A stretch of 64,000 nt of DNA, taken from NCBI GenBank assembly GCA_035041965.1, contig JAPYMA010000373.1, forward strand, positions 1 to 64,000, in the 5' to 3' direction. A program made the position numbers and the translations under genes. The notes under the pieces are model-generated. The model saw nothing but the letters and a program-made list of their open reading frames with translations, had not been told where the DNA came from and searched no databases. This DNA comes from Anisakis pegreffii (lineage: Eukaryota; Nematoda; Chromadorea; Rhabditida; Anisakidae). Shown in pieces: positions 47,870-60,402 of the stretch (positions are counted from its first letter, which is position 1; each line of letters begins with the position of its first letter).

Positions 47870-50800
47870 ATCAACACCCAAATTCCATCATCACGCATCT
47901 GCAGACCGAACCACCAAATTCAGAGCTGCCACCTCGGTATCCCACCATGCCGTCACTATGATCTGCATTCTTCAAGAGCTCACAACGATAAATCATACCC
48001 TTCATCACAAGGGCCGCGTAAATAATCACGACGAGTCGCGGCTTCTGGAGGTACTTATTATTTGGCAACCTTCTACGCCACCTTCGAGGCCAGCAGCGAC
48101 TCGGGTTGTCCAATCTCTCCCTCTCCAAAAATGATCGCAATTCCAATCACCATGGCGACCACTCTCCTAAGGTCACCACTGTTCATCAACCTTCATGGCA
48201 TTAGGCTTGCGACACTAGATTAAGTCGTCATCCGTCAGGATTGCGATTTTCATCCTGTCGCGGCCGACATCAAATAGGCATCTACAATCCCTCTACCCTC
48301 CTCGCCAGTTAACAGGCCAGCGCAACTTACGGGGTTGTAACAACAAATCACGCCGCCCTCCGCTGAGGCCGCTGATTTCATCAGAGACCAGTTCCCGGAA
48401 CCGCTCATTATTTGCCGATCCACCTCTGAGGTCAGGTGCTGCTGTTGATCTCGCGACAATAATTCACTGAGCATTCCGCTCGAACTGCAATTCAAACCGC
48501 GTCGTGGACCATCCCATAGACCTCCGTTTTTTCGCCAACCTCGCCGCCTTTCAGTTCAACTGCAGCTTACTGGTTCGTGAGACCAAATCACGTCGCTCTC
48601 TATCAGGACCGTCACCTGCTCACGTCCCGACCGAGCTCCCGGAGATATAAATTATCAGTCTTCCCTCCACGCCGCCTCGAATGTTACGTGCGACTCACGT
48701 TATCGAGATAAAAATTACGCTACCTTCCTACCGGACCGCGACTCTTATCATGTCGCGATCCAGCTCCCGTACACTTCCATTATCGGTCTGCCCTCCACGC
48801 CGCCTCGAAGCTTAGTGGTCCTCCACTATTTCCCAGCTCCAAATCATGTCGCCCTCCTCTGGGACCGCGGTTCTAATCACGTCGCGGCCCAGCTCCCGGA
48901 GGCATCATTATCGGTCTGCCCTCCGCGCCGCCTCGGAGGTTAGCTGTCGCTCACTATTTCCCGGCGCCAAATCATGTCGCCCTCCTCTGGGACAGCGGTT
49001 CTAATCACGTCGCGGCCCAGCTCCCGGAGGCACCATTATTTGTCTGCCCTCCGCGCCGCCTCGGAGGTTAGGCGCCGCATACTATTTTACGACTCCAAAT
49101 AATGTCGCCCACCTCTGGGACCGCGGCTCTAATCACGTCGCGGCCGAGAGCCCGGAGGCATCATTATTTGTCTGCCCTCCGCGCCGCCTCGGGGGTTAGT
49201 TGTCGCTCACTATTTCCCGGCGTCAAATCATGTCGCCCTCCTCTGGGACCGCGGTTCTAATCACGTCGCGGCCCAGCTCCCGGAGGCACCATTATTTGTC
49301 TGCCCTCCGCGCCGCCTCGGAGGTTAGACGCCGCATACTATTTTACGACACCAAATAATGTCGCCCACCTCTGGGACCGCGGCTCTAATCACGTCGCGGC
49401 CGAGAGCCCGGAGGCATCATTATTTGTCTGCCCTCCGCGCCGCCTCGGAGGTTAGTTGTCGCTCACTATTTCCCGGCGTCAAATCATGTCGCCCACCTCT
49501 GGGACCGCGGCTCTAATCACGTCGCGGCCCAGCTCCCGGAGGCACCATTATTTGTCTGCCCTCCGCGCCGCCTCGGAGGTTAGGCGCCGTATACTATTTT
49601 ACGACACCAAATAATGTCGCCCTCCTCTGGGACCGCGGTTCTAATCACGTCGCGGCCCAGCTCCCGGAGGCACCATTATTTGTCTGCCCTCCGCGCCGCC
49701 TCGGAGGTTAGGCGCCGTATACTATTTTACGACACCAAATAATGTCGCCCTCCTCTGGGACCGCGGTTCTAATCACGTCGCGGCCCAGCTCCCGGAGGCA
49801 CCATTATTTGTCTGCCCTCCGCGCCGCCTCGGAGGTTAGGCGCCGCATACTATTTTACGACACCAAATAATGTCGCCCACCTCTGGGACCGCGGCTCTAA
49901 TCACGTCGCGGCCGAGAGCCCGGAGGCACCATTATTTGTCTGCCCTCCGCGCCGCCTCGAAGCTTAGTGGTTGTTCACTATGTCTCAGCGCCATATCAAG
50001 TCGCCCTCCTCTGGGACCGCGGCTCTAATCACGTCGCGGCCCAGCTCCCGGAGGCACCATTATTTGTCTGCCCTCCGCGCCGCCTCGGAGGTTAGTTGTC
50101 GCTCACTATTTCCCCGCGTCAAATCATGTCGCCCTCCTCTGGGACCGCGGTTCTAATCACGTCGCGGCCCAGCTCCCGGAGGCACCATTATTTGTCTGCC
50201 CTCCGCGCTGCCTCGGAGGTTAGGCGCCGCATACTATTTTACGACACCAAATAATGTCGCCCTCCTCTGGGACCGCGGCTCTAATCACGTCGCGGCCCAG
50301 CTCCCGGAGGCACCATTATTTGTCTGCCCTCCACGCCGCCTCGAAGCTTAGTGGTTGTTCACTATGTCTCAGCGCCATATCAAGTCGCCCTCCTCTGGGA
50401 CCGCGGCTCTAATCACGTCGCGGCCCAGCTCCCGGAGGCATGATTATTTGTCTGCCCTCCGCGCAGCCTCGGAGGTTAGTTGTCGCTCGCTATTTCCCAG
50501 CGCCAAATCATGTCGCCCTCTTCTGGGAGCGCGGTTCCAATCACGTCGCGGCCCAGCTCCCGGACGCTTCCATTATCCGTCTGCCCTCCACGCCGCCTCG
50601 AAGGTTAGTTGTCGCTCATTATTTCCCAGCGCCAAATCATGTCGCCCCCTCTGGACCGCGGTTCTAATCACGTCGCGGCCCAGCTCCCGGAGGCTTCCAT
50701 TATCCGTCTGCCCTCCACGCCGCCTCGAAGGTTAGTTGTCGCTCACTATTTCCCAGCGCCAAATCATGTCGCCCCCTCTGGGACCGCGGTTCTAATCACG

Positions 50801-51600
50801 TCGCGGCCCAGCTCCCGGGGTTTCCATTATCCGTCTGCCCTCCGCGCCGCCTCGAAGGTTAGTTGTCGCTCATTATTTCCCAGCGCCAAATCATGTCGCC
50901 CCCTCTGGGACCGCGGTTCTAATCACGTCGCGGCCCAGCTCCCGCAGGCTTCCACCATTCGTCCGCCCTCCGTGCCGCCTCAAATGTTAGGTGCTGATTA
51001 CATAATCGTGGCAGCAAATTATGTTGTCCTCTGCTGCAGACATGGTTTTTATCGCGTCCCGGACCAGCTCCCGGAGGCCCCATCATTCGTCTGCCCTTCT
51101 GGCCGCCTCGGAAATTAGGTGCCGCCAACTGGTTTGCGACTCCAAATCACGTCACCCCCATTGAGACGGTTATTTTATACCCATTCTGGCCCAAATCCGG
51201 AAGTTATCGACCATACGACCTTTCCTGCACGCCACTTTGGAGGTCAGGTGCTGCTCGCGAGATTTCGGCATCCGATCACGTCACCCTGCATTGGGTCCAC
51301 GCTTTTTGTTGCGTCCTGGTCCATGTCCCAGCCGTCGTCATTATTTGTCGGCCCTCTGACTGCATTTGAGGTAAGTGGCCGGCCATAGGCTCGCGATGTT
51401 GAGTTACAGCATATTGTACTACGGTCGCGGTTTTAACCGTCGTGGCCCAGCTGCAGGAGGTATTTGTCATCCTCCTGTCCTCCGCACCGCCAGTGAAATT
51501 ATTTGCCAGCTGCAGGTTCGCGAGATCATATCGCATTCCCTCCCACTGAATTCATGGCGTTAATCCTGTCGCAGGCCGTCTGTCACAGGTATTCGCCGCT
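47870..51600 (+). repeat. GC-rich ~127-bp satellite, right array (inverted)
   Basis: The same satellite as 43780-45300 in opposite orientation, e.g. GCCCTCCACGCCGCCTCGAA and TTCTAATCACGTCGCGGCCC. About 17-20 well-preserved units lie in 48780-50980; diverged units form both edges (47870-48780 and 50980-51600). Between about 49000 and 49960 two variants alternate: one with TTAGTTGTCGCTCACTATTTCC, the other with GGCGCCGCATACTATTTTACG. This gives a ~254-bp dimeric higher-order unit. ORFs of up to 169 codons are repeat translations. Confidence 0.93.
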
Positions 51601-51604
51601 TTCC

Positions 51605-54600
51605 TTCTTGGATCGCTCGTCATGATGGTGAGTGTAATTGCACTGGTCCTCGGCTTCATGGTTAAGTGTCGCTTGCGTAGTCGCAACAGCAGACCATGTC
51701 GTCATCCGCTAAGACGACGAACTTAATCGCTTCGCGACTCTGTTCCAAACTACACTCGTTATTCGGTTCATCGAATCGACCGGTACAGTCGCCGTAAGTT
51801 TCTGCCGTCTTCGCCGTCTATGAAGTCAGGTAACATTCGGGGAGTGGCAGAACCACATAGCAACTGCCTTTCATTTGAACTGCCGTGTGAACAACGGAAC
51901 TTTGCAACTCTGAAGAGCGTTCGATAGTGGCATTCCACATATTCACCAGCTTCTTGGGGTCGCCTTTGCAACCATTTTTCTTTCTTTTTCGTACGCGCCT
52001 TCTACGGAGTTTTGAAGAGGTATAGCGAATGGTTCATATGGTGATCACATCACCTACGGAGGGATGAGATCATGCAACATTTTCATAAATGCTGCAATAG
52101 TTATTCCACCGAAACTGAAACTAGCTCTACTCGACAGGCTGCGAAGAGCTGATGATGCGAAGTTACATCAGATGAATATGTCAGTATCAACAGTCGTTTT
52201 AGAAAAATTCATATAGTTCATTTGTCGTATTACATGCATATGTTGAAGCAATATAGAACAACCACACAGTTCCAGGGAACGAATTCACAAATAGCATTAA
52301 TTGTACATGGTTTGATGGCAATTGGTTACATTCGTGAGGTTTATGAAGAATCCACTTTTCGGTTTCATTACCAACCTAAGCAATATCAGCTCATTCTGAC
52401 CTAGCATACAAGAATACAGTGAATCATTAAAATATGAAGTGATTCCAAAATAAGGTTGTCATTAAGATGAGCACAAATAATAAACTGTTCAAACATTGTG
52501 CAACATTGAAAGCTTACTTCCCAAAGTAGCACAATTCAGAAATTAGTCCGCACTGTATTTCAAAAGGACGGTGTAGATGAGGATCCCAATATTCGTATAA
52601 GAGGGCATTCAGAAATCCCGAATGCAAATACCTCATGTCGGCATCAACTACAGGAAGGCAGAAGATGCTTACCGGATTCATTTTATGCCAGAGTGATGCA
52701 TAAAACATGGAAGATTAATAGGATTCGCTCAAGCAATGGCAATAATTTAATGCGCTCAGTTGAATGGAGAACAGAGGGTGAAGAAAATGAAGTAGAACTT
52801 CCCTTCATCGGACTGCTACAATTCAGATGACATCTAATCAGACAGTCGAGATGTCCTCTACCACATCCGGAAGTGATGGCAAGGTGCAAGATGATCTTGA
52901 TGAATTTAGCACCAGTGCAGTCAGCACTTCGTACCTCAGCAATGAAATATTTTCATTCGATATGCATAGATGTTGTATGTGGAGCAGCGCATTGTATAAG
53001 AACTGAACAGTGTAAAATGAAGAAGTTGAGGTAGAATGGATGCATTCAGGCTGTGAAGAAGATGGGTAGATTAAAAGTTGAATGAAAGGAACATTTTCGA
53101 AATAACGAGTAACGCTAACATATTGATAGATTGCGTAGCAGTAATGAGGTAGAACTCATAGTAACATTAACATTACAAGAGCTGATGTGAATCGAATATC
53201 GTGTTGGAAGTTAATGTAACGTAGTCACTGATTTATTTAGCTTAAAACGAATATCGCAAGTTGGAATGGATGCGTTGGATGTAGCCCTCAGCATGTATGA
53301 CATTCGACAGATGAACACTCAACAATCAATACGCATACGCTTTCTATTCCGTAAAGCGTGTTGGAAGTGCGTCAGCGAATCGTTCGGTGTACACAAGGTC
53401 GCTTGAATGAATACGGCTCGAAATCCATCAATAATTCGCTGTGAGCGATGCAATGCTCGCAATGAATGAGAAATTGAGAGTGAGAGCAACTGCTGAGTCA
53501 TTCATTCATAACATTCTACAATTGCATGATGTTAAAGATGAAGCAAATGAAAAGCGTTGAAGTATAGTGATACTATTTCACAGTCATCAAGACATTAAAC
53601 AATCACAGGCTAAAATATTCTGTTCCACTAAGTGCGTTTGTCTGAAGGTATTTCAAGACTAAAAATTAATTTCATCGTTCCGAAGAAATGGATTTGCAAA
53701 TTTTCACAAGAGTAAATAGCGACAATGACGAATCGGAAATCATATAAAGTAGACTGTCGATTTCCCAACGCGAGCGAGTAACGTGTGATTACAAAGGTGA
53801 CTGAAAGCTCATGTCAAATTTCATAAATATTTATATTCAAACCAAGTGAGCCTGAATAAGAGAGCTCTTCTGAAACTAAAGGAGGCTGCAAGAAAATAAG
53901 AAAGAATATTTTACTTCCAATCGACGTAGAGCAAAACAAATCACGATAGAGTGAATTGCTCTCTTTCATTGGAAAACATTCACTTGCGTAGTTCATTGAA
54001 AAAAAAACATGAGAAATATATGCAGTGACTTAACATGCGGCGAGCACTTCAGTCAATCAAACACATTGTATTCAACATGTTGCTGTGAACCATACCATGA
54101 GTATAAGATATTGCACTTCTTATTTTCAATAGCTTAGAATTCCTCTCGTCTCATCCCTGAGAAGCCACGCAATATTTCGACTGCAAACAGCAATTGAACA
54201 TTCGTTGGAAAAATATCGGCTGAAATGCCGCTACATCATTCTGCTGTTCGTTTAATATTAAGATGTGAAAATGCGCAGTACACATGCCGCAACCGTTCGA
54301 ACTATTCTTCCATCAACGGGTTTTCGTCGATGTTGTTTGTTTCCAGTAGAAAACTCACTTCCATTGATGATGAAAATGAGAAGATTCAAAAATTCATATT
54401 TGCCGCTTCACGGCACATGAGGCGAAAAAATGTGGATCTAACAACTTTTCAAACGAATTTTCTTCTTCCAAAGTATTGCTTAAGCTATTTTAAAACCAAA
54501 ACATACGGTTCGTGAAGTGAAGCAAGAGTTTTTGGCCTCATGTGAAATTCCGCAATATCTAAAACAAGGAGCACCCTGGTATGAACAAACGACTTCATAA

Positions 54601-55145
54601 GGACGATCACACAAAATTTTTTATTAAGTCTATTAACAACAACCGAATTTCATGACGAAAATGAATAAAAATAATGTTCTTACTAGGAAGAGCACAACTC
54701 TATAAACAATTGTTTCAACTGTGAACCATTAGTCATGTTGTGCAATATGTCAAAACCAAAACTGACACTAAGTCTAGAACTGAAACTACATCAAGAAGAT
54801 CGAACAGAATCTAGTCACTGATTGCTATATCAGCCGTTTTGTACCATTTTATGTGCTTCAGTTTTTGTCGCTTTGAATTTCGGAAGTGGACTGTATGGAT
54901 GACGGCATCGACTGTTTCGCACACGAATCAGCGCATTTCGATTCCCTAACCGGTAACATGGGAACATATTCCATTTTATCACATGAATACTGAGGTCCAC
55001 GAATCTGAAATTATTGTGAGCACGTGGAAGTAAAAATTTTTGCCGCTGTGTAAGCTGAAGGAATGATCAGGTTGCTTCTGAACCAGAAAATTTGTCATAT
55101 ATCCTTTTAGAAGGTTTTTTGTAAATAATTTCAGCACTTTTTTGT
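51605..55145. other. No supported gene
   Basis: Unique AT-rich sequence. The longest frame, 54225-54515 (plus, 96 aa), starts after a good ATG but has no recognised domain, and no splice partners were found. Other ORFs are below 70 codons and overlap on both strands. Confidence 0.5.
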
Positions 55146-55215
55146 TCCGCTAAAGTTCATTCGTGAATCTGTTCATCAATTGTTCGCGTAAATCTAGGCT
55201 ATCCAATAGACTCAC

Positions 55216-55372
55216 TAATTGACAAGTGAAAACAACCAAAAAAATGCTGATCGCAGAACCGAGTCCAATGCCAATTATCACGAAATTGATCACATCCGTT
55301 GAGGAGAGGCGAGAAAGCTCCTCCGTGATGCTATCACCCTCAATTTCAAATACTTTCAGTAACGTAAATTTT
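55216..55372 (-). CDS. Isolated candidate exon with one membrane span
   Basis: The minus strand has a TTTCTATTTCAG acceptor, 157 bp of open frame and a GTGAGT donor. It encodes an acidic stretch (EGDSITEELSRLSS) followed by a long hydrophobic span (VINFVIIGIGLGSAISIFLV). The order, acidic juxtamembrane then TM, faintly recalls the end of CD36/SCARB proteins, but no other exon of such a gene was found on either side. Function unknown. Confidence 0.35.
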
Positions 55373-55429
55373 CTGAAATAGAAATAATAGCTACTCCTCA
55401 TGACTTTTCTACGTTTGGCACTCATTGAT

Positions 55430-58400
55430 TTTCATTACGTTACATGTCAGCAAAGGTTTCCTTCCAATAGGAAAGTTCCTGAAAACTCCTAATTTCTGCA
55501 GCTTTATGTGGACTGACCAGAACCATTAGAGGACCGACAAAAATGGAAAAACATCAGGAACATTATGCCGAAAGCCTTCGCAAAATAATATTCGAGATAT
55601 TCTTGTTCTTTTGGCTGCGTCGACATGGCCGTTCTACTGCCACATCATTCGTGAATTGTGGCAACGATCTTACTGGTTACAAAATTCATTGCTGTGGTTT
55701 TGTCACCCGTTTTCTCTTGATGAAGCTTCCATGCCAGATAACTCAAAACCAGAAAGGCGATTGGGTAAGCATGATTGAATAGCATATAGAACTATTTTGA
55801 TAATGAGATCCACAGGAAATAGTGATCAATTAAGGTAAAACCATTTGCTGGCTGACGACGCAATCAGCTGCCTTCTCTTGGAACGTATAAAACAATGGAA
55901 TTCTCATGTTGAATTAGTTGCAGGTTTGCTGACACTGTACTGTAATTATAATAAATTTTCCTGAATAAATTATGCAAACTTCCCATGGAAACTCATCATG
56001 AACAGTTTCATTTCGGTTTAGGGATTGTCAAATATTCCAGATGACGAAGAGATGATGACTTTTCCTTCAAATTTTGCTCGACTAACTCGATTTGAATCAG
56101 AGGCATTCCACGGCACTATTACCAGTATGAAAAAATAACGACGCACAACGATAGGAGAACGGAGATCGCACAAAATGTTTCGTTGAAAAAAAGTTGACGA
56201 ACACATAAATTATTCGGCTTCAATATTTGGCGCATTGAACGATGTTCAATGGATGAACAATCCCGTGAAAATTGTCCTGATGCAAATTTTAGACACATGA
56301 CAATTTGCTATCTGAAGAATACCAACTATTACGATACCATATTTACTTGAACTGAATCATTTTGTTTTGCTTCTTTGAGGGCTCCTCTTACACTGCACTT
56401 TTTTCTGCTATTTATATTTTGGAATACTGCACTGTCCCGCAACATCTGACCGCTTTCGGCAATTTTTAGCACAGAAGAATAGATGTTTTTCATGGGGTTA
56501 TTTTGGTTAACTTCAAAAAGCGCCATTTACTGAAACTAGTGTTGGTATCCTCACTGCCAATGCAAACTCAAGAAAGCGATGACGTTCCCACTTGCCGTCT
56601 AAAGAGAGCTCAGCTCCTTAACAGCATATCCATAAGCTGATTTCTTTGAACTCTCAACATGTTGCAGAAAAGGTTATTTTGCTTGCAAAAGCTATTTTTG
56701 ACGCATGTTTGAGTCCTGAACAGCGTATGTTTGACGCACTTTTCTTATCAGCATGTCACATGCTATCAAAGGATGTTCAGTATAGGTGGCCCTATCTCTA
56801 TGTCGACCGCATCAACATCTTTCATATGGTCGAGAAATACGACCAGTAATCTTGTAGCTATTTCGTAAGACGTATGAAATCGAATGAATCACCTAGAAAG
56901 TCGTTGTTTTATCAGTGAATCAGCCTCACCATAGTATAAAAGTAAAGTCATCCGGAGCGCCCCCGATTTACATTCATTCGCATTTTTTCTAGCATGGTAT
57001 TTTCCCGTTTTTAAAGGTCGAACACATATTCCAACTATTGCTTGACATTTCTTCGAGTTTCACTTCAAATTCATTAAGCCGTTTGGTGTTTGGTCGCCTC
57101 AGCATCACATCTGACATTCGATAAATTTTTAATGAGAAGATATTGATAGCCCTGCCCGTTTTTTCCTTTCTTAATTGTAGAAGACACTCCAGCTTTTTCA
57201 GGAGGATTATTGTAACATACTCTCGAAAATATGTTGGGAGAATCCGGGAAGTTTTAATCTTCATTGCCTAATCAAACTTCCCAAATTTCAACCCAAAAAG
57301 CTTCAAGTCCAGTGATTCAAGTCTAAAAAATTTCCATCCGGCTGTATTATTTTCGTTCGAAATCTCATCAGTTTGATCCGCTCATATTCCGAAGACTTTT
57401 GAATTTTGGTCTAGCTTCAATGCAGTGTTTTGAGTAATTACTCCAGCGACACTCACAGCTATCTGATTGAATCAGCAATAAATGTAACAGTTTTCCATTC
57501 TGCTGCTGTATGTTCGTGCATCGAAGGAGGTTAAAGGAAAATGGTTTTATAGAAAACTGAATTTTACTGAAGCCAACAATTGTTAGAAAAAATAACGAGA
57601 TGCGCATACAAATGATGCATCAGCTAGCTGGTTTGGTTATGACTTAACATTCACCCTATTTTTTGTTTGGTGACGATCGATTATATTTTCAGTGTTAATA
57701 TATTCGCTTAGCTGTGAAATTTAGGCGTTCACAAATATTACGCATAATTTATGCTCGAATTTCACTTCGTTCGTATTTTGCTAGGTATTTCACAAAATTT
57801 TATTCTGCGAAAAGTCCTCAAGTGACTGACTGGCACATCAAAATGTTTCGTAATTTAGCGATCAAAAATAACAGCGATTACTGCATATACTGTTGAGTAT
57901 AGGAAGTGTTAACTACAAATGAACCAACTCTAACGTTTGCGATTCATGAATTCTTTAGTGCATTCACCTGCAGCTGGAGTTGAGTCAGCAACACGTCTTC
58001 TCGATTTTCACCACTGATTCTGGCAAAGAAGTACAACCTCAATTTGAAATTCCATCATTCATATTGCAGAGAGCAAATTCCTTTGTACTTTCTTCATAGG
58101 ATCTCGTATAGATTCCACATTTTATCAGCGCAATAAATGGTAACTGGGAAAGCGTTGTTTACGACAGTTGCGATGAGAATTTGATAATTCAGTTGTATAA
58201 TTTAAACGACCATTCCATTGTGAAAATATGTGACGCTCAATTATCAGTACTGAAGCATGAGCCGACTGAATGATAAAGAAATTTGCAGTCGATTGCTCCC
58301 TTAAAAAATGCTATCAAATCAAACACCTACATTGGACCAAGCACATTTCCCTCGTTCTACATTATACCACTTCACTTCTCGTTTGCTCCTACGCCTGTTA

Positions 58401-58630
58401 CATCATAAGACTATTTGCATGCGTTTTTACCCTTATCATACTAGATTTACTGAAGAAGAGAACCTGATCAGGCCTGAAGTCATTCCGTGACTCCACAAAA
58501 AAAGTATAAGCTCAAGCTATGAGCATGCAATAGGATGTTTAATGCTAATCCTGTATTCGTCTCTGATCATATTTCGGCAGTTTCTAACATTCTATATGGG
58601 GCATTGCAATAAGTTAATGATGTTTACATG
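55430..58630. other. No supported gene
   Basis: Short ORFs only, e.g. 55543-55782 (plus), 56646-56849 (plus), 56989-57264 (minus), 57368-57607 (minus). None has a domain I recognise or a consistent splice context. Confidence 0.45.
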
Positions 58631-58646
58631 ATTATGAACGGCAGGT

Positions 58647-58706
58647 AGATGTGGAAATACCAGTCGAATGGGCTAGACTGTTAAAGCATCATCACGGATT
58701 TCTGGT
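58647..58706 (+). CDS. Isolated candidate exon
   Basis: After GAACGGCAG the frame VDVEIPVEWARLLKHHHGFL is open and ends at a GTGAGT donor. A possible following exon at about 58919-58960 reads DLYRFMCWMGPEK before GTAAAG, and a third at 59506-59600 ends in a membrane span. They may belong to one small gene, but phases could not be verified. Confidence 0.25.
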
Positions 58707-59505
58707 GAGTTTTTGACTCGCTCTCTAATAAGTGGCAAACGCAAGAGATGTGAAAGTGTATGAGAGTGAGGAGCTTTAGAAAACCCGCTTTGCATCACAG
58801 TTCAATTGTTTGCAGTTAGATATTTAATGCTGAAGAAGCACTGTTCCTGATGTATTGTTCCAAGTTCATTCAATCTCTCTCTCAGTTTTGCCTGCCTGAA
58901 TTACCTGTTTACTGACCAGGCGACTTGTACAGATTCATGTGTTGGATGGGACCGGAAAAGGTAAAGGCAGAATTTTATGGTATCTTATGCGCATACTTGA
59001 TAGAATCGTTGCCTAATGGTGGTTTTATGTTGCGTATAGAATTAATCTTTGCTTGAATTATTGAATGAAACAAACGATAGTTAACGTGTTTGCATTTGCT
59101 GGACTCGACAAACATTATGATTCATTCTGTCAACAAAACCACAATCATTCCAACAGTCCAATACACATCGATTTTATTAACAATCGCAAATAGCATCTTC
59201 ACTTTTTCGGTTGTACATCTTCTGTCATGTATCATACTCTCCTCGCCAAACCACATTCATTCCTTCATCTCAACTAACTAAAACACTTCAACTTATTTGA
59301 GTTCATTTCACCATATCCTGTTGTTATTTCCTCACCTGCTGAGATGTGCAAATACCCATTTCAGTAGTTTTTCAAAGAGCACGGAACAAAATTCATATTA
59401 TAGAATATTGTTAAAATGAAAACATTGACGATTTTGCCGATGAAAGAATGCAAATACGTGCCATTATTGCGCATCTATCCATGCATAAATCAAACGACTA
59501 CATTC

Positions 59506-59600
59506 AGGAACTGATAGCAAACCATCAAGTCTTGTTTTACGCTACGTTTGGAGTCATTTTCGCCGAGTCAGTGATCTTGGTTATCATATCCACTGCTTAA
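59506..59600 (+). CDS. Candidate 3' exon with a C-terminal membrane span
   Basis: After an ACTACATTCAG acceptor the frame encodes ELIANHQVLFYATFGVIFAE and ends VILVIISTA before TAA. A span ending a few residues before the stop suggests a membrane protein C-terminus, tetraspanin-like in layout only. Upstream exons are uncertain. Confidence 0.35.
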
Positions 59601-60402
59601 AAACGCATCACTTAGGGGCAATTTGCTTATCGCCGTCAATCTCTGAGATTTATCGCGCGTGGTCAACTTTACATATTTTCATTCTTCGATTTCTTATTAC
59701 AAAGAAATTCCTCCTCCTGTAGTTGTGGTCATTCTTGGTCATTATCTATCGTTGAAAAACACTCACTAGGATGAAACGCTTAGTGACTATATGTATGATT
59801 CATATTGTAAATATTGCAACCACTAAGGAATAGATTGATGATTTATTATTGTTCGACGTCTTTTCTATTTCGTACAGCACCACAGTTTTCCATGAGATGC
59901 GATTGCGGAACATTCTGTAACAATTACTGTTGTCATTCAGTGTTATTTGTATGTTTATTGCTTGAAAAATTATCTTTTTCATTTTGTATGACTCCCTCAG
60001 AGTGGTCGTCATTTTTGCCCATATCAGTACTCCATTACGAAATTCCACATCCGACAATTGTTTCGTTTTCGCGTTTCGTGATAGTGCATGCATATCCGAA
60101 TCTAGAGACAACGGAAGATTAAACGCCCTCAATTATACACCGGTTGAGAGTGCGGTCGAAGAAGCTTTCGAATATATCCATGAGAACGGCTCCAACTTCA
60201 ATGCCGCCAAAGCATAACGTTGTCCATAGTAAGATCCGAATCCTCTGTGTTATGATGTATCGGTTAACATGAATTTCCAAACTGCATCATTCAGCATGTT
60301 TTGGTCGTCCGCATAAAGCGTAATCGAACAGTGAGCGCACTGTCTGCATCAGAGCATTGTAAAATTAATCGTTCGAAAAACAGTTCAGGATTTTCATTAA
60401 CG

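Noticed and set aside
44225..51118. ORFs of up to 169 aa, Arg/Pro/Ser-rich
   Set aside because: All come from the GC-rich satellite; the same peptides recur in every unit and on both strands.
55150..55425. CD36/SCARB-family gene
   Set aside because: Only one exon with an acidic stretch and a membrane span was found; no ectodomain motif lies nearby.
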